Below, one piece after another: positions 46,777-57,100 of a DNA stretch of 64,000 bases (positions within the stretch are counted from its first letter, which is position 1; each line of letters opens with the position of its first letter). This DNA is from Zea mays. Lineage: Eukaryota; Streptophyta; Magnoliopsida; Poales; Poaceae. The position numbers and the translations under genes are program-made. The DNA lies in the NCBI RefSeq assembly GCF_902167145.1, contig NC_050099.1, positions 12,600,434 to 12,664,433 of the forward strand. The letters are read 5' to 3'. The notes below the pieces were generated by a model. The model was not told the origin of the DNA. It saw only the letters and a list, made by a program, of their open reading frames with translations, and did no database searches.

Positions 46777-48541
46777 ATTTTTTGAGAATGAGTTTCCCAT
46801 GAAGAATACACATAGTGATACAAGTCATGAGACTATAATTCCCCATAAGCACGAACTATCTATTCCTATTGATCATGCTAAGGATCTTCACGTGCACATC
46901 CCTGAGGAGGATGACACTATAGTCACTCAAAAGAGCAAGAGACAGAGGGTTGCAAAATCCTTTGGTAATGACCTTATAGTGTACCTTATGGAAGACACAC
47001 CAACTACCATTAGTGAGGCATATTCCTCTCCTGATGCTGACTTATGGAAGGAAGCAGTAAGGAGTGAGATGGAATCTATTATGTCTAATGGAACTTGGGA
47101 GGTCGTTGACCGTCCTTATGGTTGTCAACCTATAGGCTGCAAATGGATCTTCAAGAAAAAGCTTAGGCCTGATGGTACAATCGAAAGGTACAAGGCAAGG
47201 CTTGTGGCCAAAGGATATACCCAAAAAGAGGGTGAAGATTTCTTTGATACCTACTCACCAGTTGCTCGATTGACTACAATTCACACATTAATAACTGTGG
47301 CAGCCTCTTATGGTCTTATCATTCATCAGATGGATGTTAAGACATCTTTCCTAAATGGAGAGTTGGATGAGGAGATCTACATGGATCAACCAGAAGGGTT
47401 CATTGCGGATGGTCAAGAGAACAAGGTGTGCAGGTTGATAAAATCATTGTATGGCCTAAAACAAGCACCTAAGCAATGGCATGAAAAGTTTGATAATACT
47501 CTTATAGTCGCTGGTTTTGCTGTAAATGAAGCTGACATGTGTGTATATTATCGCTATGGTGGGGGTGAGTCTGTTATGTTGTGCCTTTATGTTGATGACA
47601 TCTTGATCTTTGGATCAAATCTCAATGTGATTGAGGAAGTTAAAAATCTTCTATCGAGCAATTTTGAAATGAAAGATTTGGGAGAAGCTGATGTCATTCT
47701 AAACATCAAACTTGTTAGAGAAAGTGATGGTGGGGTAACTCTGTTACAATCTCATTATGTGGAAAAGGTATTGAGTCGCTTTGGTTTTAGTGACTGTGAT
47801 CCTGCTCCAATACCTTATGACCCTAGCATGCTATTGAGAAAGAATCGGAGAATAGCAAGGGATCAATTGACATACTCCTAGATCATTGGCTCACTCATGT
47901 ACCTTGCAAGTGTAACAAGGCCGGACATCTCATATGCTGTGAGTAAGTTGAGTCAGTTTGTGTCAAAACCAGGAGATCATCACTGGCATGCTCTTGAGAG
48001 AGTGTTGCGGTATTTGAAAGGTACTATGACATACGATATTCATTATACTGGAAACCCAAAAGTGCTAGAAGGATATTGTGATGCCAACTGGATTTCTGAT
48101 GCTGATGAGCTTTATGCCACAAGTGGATATGTGTTTCTGTTTGGAGGTGGCGCTGTTTCATGGAAGTCTTGCAAGTAGACTATCTTAACGAAGTCTACAA
48201 TGGAAGCAGAACTCGCAGCATTAGACATTGCTGGGGCTGAGGCCGAGTGGCTTCGTGATTTCCTATTGGATTTACCAATAGTTGAAAAACCGATACCGAC
48301 TATTTCCATGAACTGTGACAACCAAACTGTGATTACAAAGGTTAACAGTTCTAGGAATAACATGAAGTCTACAAGGCATGTTAAGAGAAGATTAAAATAT
48401 GTCAAAAAGCTGAAAAACTCCAGAGTTATAACGGTGGATTATGTCCACACATCGAATAATCTGGCAGATCAATTCACTAAGGGTCTGTCACACAATGTGA
48501 TAGAAAGTGCATCGAGAGAAATGGGTATGAGACTCATGTGA
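46777..48541 (+). pseudogene. Insertion C pol, second part: reverse transcriptase and RNase H
   Basis: Coding resumes after the target duplication with FFENEFPMKN. Reverse transcriptase motifs are CKWIFKKKLR, YKARLVAKGYTQ, MDVKTSFLNGELDEEIYM, LYGLKQAPKQW and YVDD (47588-47599). RNase H shows [29 protein letters not shown] and a DQFTKGL C-terminus. Only two stop codons (about 47880 and 48177) interrupt an otherwise open frame of about 590 codons. Confidence 0.9.
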
Positions 48542-49078
48542 AATCTACTCTAGTGGTAACCTGCTCTATGCGATCAGAGATCCCGTGAAGTAGAGTGGAG
48601 AAACAAGCTAGGAGTAGGTTGTGAGGAAAGATCCCTTCCTTAACTCATTTCTGATGCACATCTTTCTTATCTGTAAGGCAGGATGGTATTTACGTTAATG
48701 TATTCCAAGAGTCTTATAAAGATGAGATGTTGTCCTACAGAACATCTTCTGAGGAGTACACCTATATAAGTCAGGCTGATGGTCACAGTCTATGGGACTT
48801 GGGTAATCCCTAAATACTCATGAAAGGCACTGAAGTGTGACTTATATGCTTCTAAACAGCAGGGATACCTTTTTGCAGCCTAGTATCAGCAAAGGATTTG
48901 AGCGAATCTCATTTCGCACAAAACTGCCAATTCAAGTAGTCCATTGTTTAGTTGTGATTGAGTGAAACTCTTATTCTAGATGGATGTTCAACTTAACAGT
49001 CTCCATCGAAACACTGGTATATCAAAGGATTGTGATTTTGATACTTCATCATTACAAACCCTAGAGTTTGGTGGGGAT

Positions 49079-50176
49079 TGTTGAATCTTTTATGGGCTTG
49101 GCCCATTTAATCAATAAACTCTATGGTGTGTAATTGTGGACAATACCAATAGTACCATATTGGAATTCCAAGGGTCGTTGGCTTGACTTATATGGTGGGA
49201 ATTATTCCACTTATTTTGAGAAGTTAAGAAACGAACAAGGGTGTGCCACACGCGCGCGCGCGTCGCCGCCGGCGTGGCGTGGCGTGGCGAGGCAGGCAGG
49301 CGGTGAGCGGGCGAGGTGTGGTGTGGTTGTGTTAATTTTTAGCACTCATTAATCGCGGGAGTTTCAACTCCGGGTTAAACCTTTCAGTTGCCCGTCTCTT
49401 GAACAGTCGCATACGAGACCCTTCTCCTTTAGCTTCCCTTCCGCGAAAGGTTAAGAAGGGGAGAACGCCTGTCACTTGGCACGCGAGCAGAACTCTTTCA
49501 GAATCACAGTCCAGCCGTAAGTGAGGGTATTTCCATCTCATAACTCTGCGCGCACAGAAAAGCGAGAGAGCAGGTGCCTCTGAAGCCCTTGCCGTTCGAG
49601 ACCTTGCACGGGGGATCGGCAATTAGGTTTTTGGGGAGCGTCTACGCGACTGCCCGAACATCCTTCTGGTAAACATCTTCTTATTCCTGGCGTCTTCATC
49701 TCGTACGGATGACAAGAGAAGTTGGACAAGGATCAGGATCCTCGGAGCGCATGAGAGGGTATGATCAATTCAGCTCCTTACTGTTTTACGTTCCGCAGAT
49801 TATATATGTTTCATATGTTCATCTCTGCTGTTTCGTATATAGCCATAAATTTATCCAAACTGTTCTGTCATATCATATCATGACTTTTCTGATGCATGTT
49901 CATGCTATTAATATACCATACATGTTTGTTTTAATTTTACAGTCATTCTGTTTATATTGCTATCCATTTATTTTCAGTTGTTCCATCATGCTGCATATAT
50001 CATGTTTATATGCTTATTATATTTATATGATTCATACGTTTTATATTCTCATGTTCCATATTTTTATTGATATATTTGACATCATGATTTCTATGATTAA
50101 TCATCTTTTATATGTCATCACCATAATGTTAATTTATGTAATTAAAATAATATGAAAAATGTGTATATTTCTAACA
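49079..50176 (+). repeat. Right LTR of insertion C
   Basis: The 1098-bp LTR is preceded by a purine-rich tract and ends TTTCTAACA. It is followed at once by intron sequence and by an exon of the split pseudogene at 50199. Confidence 0.9.
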
Positions 50177-50198
50177 AAAATTGTCTCGTAAAAAACAG

Positions 50199-50960
50199 GA
50201 AGCCGATGTTGACCTACTCACGACCATCAACAAGATTGTTGATCAGCTCGATCAAGATAATGGTCTAAAGTCTGATAAACATTGTAGCCCACAATTCAAT
50301 GTCACTCCAAAAATCAATGTATGTTTTTCCTCAACATCCAATTCCATGATTCTTTCGTCCCATTATGTACTTCATGATCAATAATTATAGATATTCTTGT
50401 TCTTTTGCTTTCAGGTTGTCATAGCTCATGCCAAGGTTGAAGAAACCTACCGGTTGCTGACATATCTGTTCGTGATACTCATCACTAATCGTTTAAACAT
50501 TTTCATGTCAATATCATGGTCATTATTATATTCAATTACTTTTCATATTTTAATATTTCCATTATTGTCTGTTTTAGGATGCCAAACCGGTTTATTGTGT
50601 TGTAGGCCCTCCACAGGACACCCCTCCCCCACCCACTTTTGACAAGACACCTGTGGTCTAGGTTAGTTATTATTTTCCTTTTCCATGTAAATATTGCCTA
50701 AGTAGTATATTCACTTATTTTTCATATTTTCTGTTTTGTATAATTTCTTACTTACAGTTACAGGTTTCCAACACGGACTATTGTGTTGTAGTCCCACCGA
50801 AAGACTCCCATATTTTTGACAAGACACCTGTGGTTGAGGTCACATATTTTTTTCAATGTCATATCAAATATATCAAGTTTTTTCAATTCAATATTATACA
50901 CATTTTATGGTAATCATATTTTTACGTATCTCAGTCAGCAATGCACACCAAATCGGCTCC
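50199..50960 (+). pseudogene. Split pseudogene, 3' exons with a duplicated exon pair
   Basis: The exon 50199-50318 (acceptor aaacag, donor AAT|GTATGT) reads EADVDLLTTINKIVDQLDQD. After a short exon from 50415, two similar exons follow. One is 50578-50661, with VYCVVGPPQDTPPP and FDKTPVV. The other is 50764-50838, with DYCVVVPPKDS and FDKTPVVE. A further exon starts at 50935 (SAMHTKSAPSVTH). No stop or catalytic domain of the presumed C-terminal protease is visible before the sequence becomes unrelated near 51110. Confidence 0.5.
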
Positions 50961-51107
50961 ATCAGTCACCCATCAATTTAAATTTGAGATGATTTACACT
51001 CACAAATATTCAATATGCGTTCTTAGATTAGATTTGATATGGTTAACAATGTCAAATAAAGATAAAGTCAACAATATAGTAACAGTAATAGTAGTCGATG
51101 AAATCTA

Positions 51108-52729
51108 TAAGGGCTTGTTTGGGAGAAGGAAATTGAAAAGGATTGAGGAGGGTAACGCGGCGTCATTTCCATCCCGTGCGATGAGTAGATTTTGGTGCAC
51201 ACCCTCTACTAGCAAGTGAAATTTCATATCTACACTCACACTGTCGGACTGTCGGGTGCAATATGCGTACCCGTCCGTGGGTGGAATAGACCTCTAGCTA
51301 GCTGAGGCGTTCCGTGTATTTTTATATGCACTCATGCAAACGGCTTCCGCTCGTAGGCAAGCAAATAGACTTTTTTCCTTACGAGATTATATGGGTTCCA
51401 CTTAGCCGGAAATGGAGATTAGCTTCTGGACGCTGACCCTACAGCATATGCCAAAGTAACTAACGTTTTTATGCTTCATTTTCTGAACTCTAAGAACTGA
51501 TTTGGTTACCAAAGAAGGGATCTATGAGGAAAGAATTTTCTTGCTATTCCATAAATAGTAAGGGGATTTCTCCATTTCTGAGCCACCAAACCAATTCCAA
51601 ATAAAATTAATTAGAAAAAAAAATAATAGAGTACTGAAAATCTCAAAGATATATTTCACGGTTCACACTATCGCCCCTAGAAAAGCCACCTGATGAAGGC
51701 AGTGTGCACTATCTTCATTTGTATAATCTCTCTATGTTCTGCACCAAATGTATCCCCCCGCCATCCACTTTGCTTTGCTGTTAATTGAGCTTTGTAACAC
51801 ATTTATAATTTGCTCTCCACACTTAGCTGACGATTAATGGAATGTCCAGGTGGGGACCCTCTCCCCTAGACAGACGAAAAAACAGTTCACACACTATCCC
51901 GATTCGACTATTTCGCACCCAGTTCTCCATCCCATTCAGTGGAACAGATCCTCGTGATTTTTTTTCTAGGCGTCCAGCATTTTCGGTTTTATTCCCTCTC
52001 TTTCTCTGGAACAATCTGATTACAAATCCAAATCACTGAATAAAGTAGCAGTACCATCAGAAGGCAACATAGCTTATCTCCAAGAAAGCAGAAAGAGATG
52101 GTATACGGCGGAGTCCACGACGACAACTTTTGAACGTAAGGTCATAAATTTCACTAATCCTGAGCAAGCCTTTATTTCACTCAACAATCTATCTTTATCT
52201 TATTATCTGGGTAGGAGCGTACACGTTTGCTTAGAATGTCTATAAATTTCAGCGTTAATTAGATAAAAAGAACCTCTCTCTCTGTGTCCATCTCTCTATA
52301 TATCACTGGCATTATCCAAAATTAACCTTATATGCCCCTATACATATAAGGTTTTCTCTGTCACCCTACCACATACCCCTAGATGGTTCGACGTTCTACA
52401 CTATCGGACACTTTGGAATAGCGCAAGGGCATGGAAAAAATAAGTTAAATATATAGTGTTGGTGGAGGAACACACCTCCAAGCATCATCAACAAAAACGG
52501 TTAAAACTAAGTTTAATCGCATTCTATTCAATTACTCACGTATTTCCCTTGCCCAATTGCTTTCTATTCCTCTTGGTAAACCTCCTCACTTTGATGGGAG
52601 GTTTATTCTTGGTGGAGTTACAAAATGCATAGTCATCTTTATTCTATCCACCCTAGCATTTAGGATGTTGTAGAAAATGGAATGAAAATACTGGATAGTG
52701 ATGATGAAAATTATAATGTTGTAGAAGTA
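51108..52729. other. Intergenic DNA with a truncated MITE end, no gene
   Basis: The word agggcttgtttgggagaagg at about 51114 resembles a Tourist-like terminus, but no partner terminus is visible. A weaker relative (ctgatttggttaccaaagaaggg, about 51498) may be another fragment. The rest, including a small ctctctctc tract near 52276, shows no coding or structural signal that I can support. Confidence 0.45.
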
Positions 52730-53760
52730 TGTCATACTCGGATTTAACGACAAATCCAGATACATCTAAAATGTGTGCCAGGATCAAGTCTCACACATAT
52801 GATAACTCATGGTACAAAAATCAATGTCACATATTTATTACATATAGGAGTTCTATACAAAATAGCTAAATAAAATAAATTATATGACAACAACAATCCT
52901 CCACAACCATAGTTGACTGGGAGACGACGGTCTAGACCTCTCCAAACTCATCGTAGCATCCTTTATGCTCCTCTAGCGGTATCTTTTCTTGACCTAGTGT
53001 GATTATAGCAAGGATGAGCTCTCATTCGGTAATCGCTCAACAAGTGTGGGAAAAAGTGTGTATGAGCTCACTTACGGTTGGGGCTTTTATGTAGTGTAAG
53101 GCTTATCAAGGATAATGGTTAAGGCTGGACATTGCTTTTAATTAAGTTGGTCAAAATTTTATTAGCAATTACTAAGTATAAGTGAATATTAACCCAATTA
53201 AATAATAGATCATAGATAACGATAATAACTCCACAATATGCGATGCATGACAGGTTAAGTTTAGTTCAATCATTTAATCATGCGATGGTCCTGAGCCGTT
53301 CATGACTGTGAGCATAATTGATATACTAGTTTTACACTCTATATAGGTTACGCGTCTTTATCCACAAGTCGTGTTACCTATTTTTGTGAATGGATCATGA
53401 CCTCCCATTCATCTCTGCCGAGGAGATGAGGCATAGTAACACTACGAGGCCTTTCCAAAGTTCCACTAGTTTGAGAATCCCTCGTTCGAAAAGTTATCGC
53501 GGCATGATCGATCCTAGAACCCCCTATACTCTGCAGCGGCGCCTCCCCGCTTGCCCTTTTTGGTAAGGTAATCTTTCCCTAGCATTCGTAATTAATTGGC
53601 TAAGGACATCCGATTCTACCCCTGTGGTAGTACTGTTGTTTTAGGTTAAGCTATATGTTTCCGATTAACAAAATGATCTTACCATGACAATAATTAAGCC
53701 AACAGTAATTAACCCTAAACTCGAACTACATGTGATGTGTGTCTATCACATTACAGACAG
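52730..53760. mobile_element. Eroded LTR fragment related to the LTR of insertion A
   Basis: The segment starts tgtcatactcgg and follows the insertion A LTR block by block: gtgccaggatca, ttgactgggagacgacgg (cf. ctgactgggggaggtcgc), gctttta-gtagtg, ttatccacaagtcgtg (cf. tacccacaagccgtg) and acactacgaggcctttccaaag (cf. tcactacgtagcctttacaaag). Similarity is clear but low, and it fades near 53760. It looks like an old truncated or solo LTR of a related family. Confidence 0.65.
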
Positions 53761-54115
53761 TGTGCTACAAATATTTCTTGAAACCACCTGTGTAAAGGCT
53801 AACTGGACTGTTTGAGTAGAGCTTTATACCAACAGTTAGAAATAAATTAAGGTCGCTAAAGATCAACAGTCGTGTAGGCGAATTCTATAACACTAAAACG
53901 TGCACACATAGTAATTCTCACTGACATAGTCTTGTAGCAGTACGTATACAGATGCGGGTGCATCCCAAGATAGACGCATGCCCTCTGTCCCTACAAAAAG
54001 AAGACATATAGTACGTATATATCTATTTACTTAGGCACACACACAATGCAACTAAACGTGCAGCTGACCCGATGCTGCTAGTTCGATTTCGATCACTTGC
54101 TGGTAGCTATGCACG

Positions 54116-57100
54116 TCACACCTCTGCGGCGGCGGCAGGCACGGTGGCCTGCGCGATCCTCCTGAGCTTGGCGATGATCATGACGAGCTTGCTGTTGAGC
54201 CGGCTGACGATGCACCGCGGCAGCCACCCGGCGGCCGGGTCCAGCTGCACGACGTAGGTGACGACGCAGGAGCCGGCGTCGCCGTCGAGCCTTTCGACGA
54301 CCCAGCCGGACTGCAGCAGCAGGCTGCGGCCGACGACGGAGCCTCCGCCGCCCTTGCCGGTGGCCGCGGGCGGCGGTAGCAGCCCCGCGGCGATCTCCTT
54401 GGGCAGCGAGGCCACCGCGACCACCAGCGTGCCGTCGTCCATGGCCTGGCGCCGCTCATAGACGACCAGGTCACGGCGCCGGGCGGGCCTCCTGGTGGAG
54501 GAGGAGGCGTCGCCGAACTTGAGGTGGATGATGCTCAGGTCGTCGCCGAGCTCCCTGATGTACGAAGACTCCACCAGCTGGTCCGACTCCCACTGCTGCA
54601 CTTGCACACAAAAAAATACGGGCATGTTATAGTATATATTGTAATGTATAGTAGTAGTGTTTCAGGTTGGGCCAAGTATTCGTAAAAACTACTACTACCA
54701 CAGTCACAGGCACGGCTACTACAAATATCAGGCTACCTACAGCATTCTTTCTATCCTAACTTCTACTTTAAATTTTACTTGCAAACAATGTTATATCTAT
54801 AGCGAAAAATAATATTTTGCACGATTATACATGATTTGTACAGCGAAAAATAATATTTTGCACGATTATATACATAATCTGCTGGACACAGCCTAACAAA
54901 ATACTGCTGATAGGAGAAGACTTATGCTGTGGAGCTCTTTCAAATGCTCCTCTAACAACTCTTTTAAAAATCTACTTGTATAGTGATCGTATGTTACAAC
55001 GGACACAAGAAAAAAAATATATTATATTTTATCTTAGCAAAAATGCTTATAAAATGGAGGAGCTACAGGAGGAAGTACATTTTCAACCAAACAGGACACA
55101 AGAAAAAATATTATATTTTATCTTAGCCAAAATGCCTCCTCATACAGGAGGAAGTACATTTTCAACCAAACAGAGAAGGTCTATTATTAGAATGGGTGTT
55201 GCTCGCTAGATCACTCTTTTTGGGTAGAAGCGACTATTTCACCGAAAATTTACTCTAGATTAGATCTAGAGCTTGAGTTAGCCAAACAATTTTTACATAC
55301 CCAGTATTCCTAACCTAGCAAAATGAGGCCATGATCTGCCAGCTAATTTTTGTACCTAGAGTAGTAGGTCGGTAGGAAGGAGGACCGGTTGATAGGACAG
55401 AGCATGGGCCGTTATTAGGTAGCGGCCCCAAAAAGAGTGGTAAGAATGGTAAAGAACCTTTCGTGCCAGATCGACACCGGCCCAGCAGCCCAGCCTTGCC
55501 TTGGTGTCCAGTACCACGTTCCCAAGCGGAAAGCAGAAGTTGCTAGTACACAAAACATTGCGAGTCCAAATTGTACTCATTTCCCAGACACGCGCGTTTG
55601 TAGGAGTAATAGGGTTAGTTTGGAAACTCTATTTTTTCAAAGAATTTCTATTTTTTCAAAGTAAAATAAACTAATTTTTTAGAAATTAGAAATTCTCTTA
55701 GAAATATAGAGTTTCCAAACTAGTCTTTAATGTATATCTTGTAAGTATATAAACTAGCCTTTAATGTATATCTTGTAAGTATTATCGTGGTACCAAGCCT
55801 GGCGTGGGCCACACGGCGCTTGGCAAGCGCAAACCACCGAAGCGAGGCCCTTCCATTCTGTCAAAACCGTCTAGCTCATCTCGGTCTCGGCATTGTTCTA
55901 AACGAAACATATAGAGTGAATGATTTTAATAGAAGAAACATATAGAGTGAATGATTTTAATAGAAGAATGCATTAACATTCGCAGTGGCGGAGGACAAAA
56001 TAATAATAAGGTATGGCTGGAGAAAGATAAAAAAGAGAAAAATATGATACAACACATAGGACTCGAACTTGAAACCTATTTGATTAATATAAATAGTATG
56101 AACTTACCACTATATCAAACATGATTTTTAGGTATGGCTTAAGTCATACTTGGTCATAACGGGTGCTCCGCCACTGAACATTCGCATTATCGATATAGTT
56201 CCACTGAATTCTGGTAAAAAATATTTTCACAGAATCAGAGTCGGCGAAGTTCAGAGTACGTGAGCTCATGGTTCAAAGAGAGAGACAGAGAGAAAGTACT
56301 GTCAGTAATCCGAGACAGCATCGAACTCCATTCACTTATTATAGTATATAAGTTTTGATCGACTGACTTTAAGCTTGGTGAAACTAGTAGTTTGGTGGCT
56401 TAATTAACACAACGTGTCTAGTTTCTTTGTGTCTGGACTGGACGGGAACGGGCGGCAAATGCATGTGGCTCTCAACGTGCATGCAGTCACATGCATGCCA
56501 GCATCGCACGCATCTACGGCTATTATATACGGATTACTACTGTATTACTAACCATGCATGTACAGCTCCCCCCAAAAAAAAATTGTATTAACTGTCTTTC
56601 TGGTGCATCATGCGCAACCGTGTTATAAAATGTGGGCTCACTAGTCACTAGTTCCGCTAGTACTCCCATGCTACTGCTGCTGCTCTGTTCCTTGACGACC
56701 GTTTCTTGTAACTGAACATCGATGGACAGGTGTCAGACGCTGAACATGCCATGTGCAAGTTAATGTGCGTGGCCGGCATGCATAGCGACAGCTCGGCGTC
56801 TTAGCTGTTGGGGGCCGGTTTTCAACTGTTTTTCTTCGACTCTTCTAGCCTCCTGTTATTAGGGGTGACCTTGCCCAACCTCTAAAAACACTTAGGGTGC
56901 GTTTGGTTACAATGACATGACGGGATGGGACGGGACGATCCATCAAATAAGGTTGTTTGGTTCAGGGTCAGAGGTTAGGACAAGACTATCCCAGTGTTGT
57001 CCCCAGTTATCCCTCAAAATTGGAGGGACGAGAGAGGACGGCAGGGGACGTCCCTGTCCTGGCTGTCCCGCAACCAAACACACCTTAGTCTATCTCAGGT

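Larger units (their letters stand above)
36535..50176 (+). mobile_element. Insertion C: decayed Copia element with abnormal left end and two nested insertions
   Basis: LTRs are at 36665-37731 and 49079-50176 (TGTTG(G/A)ATC...TTTCTAACA). The 130 bp before the right LTR (48949-49078, including tttggtggggat) is duplicated before the left LTR (36535-36664). There is no target duplication (left flank ...ccacc, right flank aaaat) and no tRNA-Met primer site after the left LTR, where aatccaaaagcc is found. The interior encodes gag, protease, integrase, reverse transcriptase and RNase H in Copia order with stops and frameshifts. A MITE sits in gag and a gag-only element sits in pol. It lies in an intron of the split pseudogene. 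Confidence 0.88.
12400..50960 (+). pseudogene. Split multi-exon pseudogene of the grass transposon-associated (Ulp1-protease-linked) type, hosting three retroelements
   Basis: Exon-like segments with usable splice sites run in order: untranslated exons ending 12545 and about 12675-12709, then 13389-13836, 25749-26320, 26432-26587, 26655-26959, 36293-36521, 50199-50318, from 50415, 50578-50661, 50764-50838 and from 50935. The core (25749-26320) reads NDRQREAVARKGF, KITKETVRIILGLPS and FNDLCEAAAKWHKRN, then IYYLDHL. This order is typical of grass proteins associated with Mutator- or CACTA-like transposons that often end in a Ulp1-like cysteine protease; no protease domain is visible here. In-frame stops at about 13700, 25845, 26216 and 26834, with a shift near 26740, indicate a pseudogene. 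All three large insertions (13888-25430, 27017-36090, 36535-50176) fall in introns. Confidence 0.6.
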
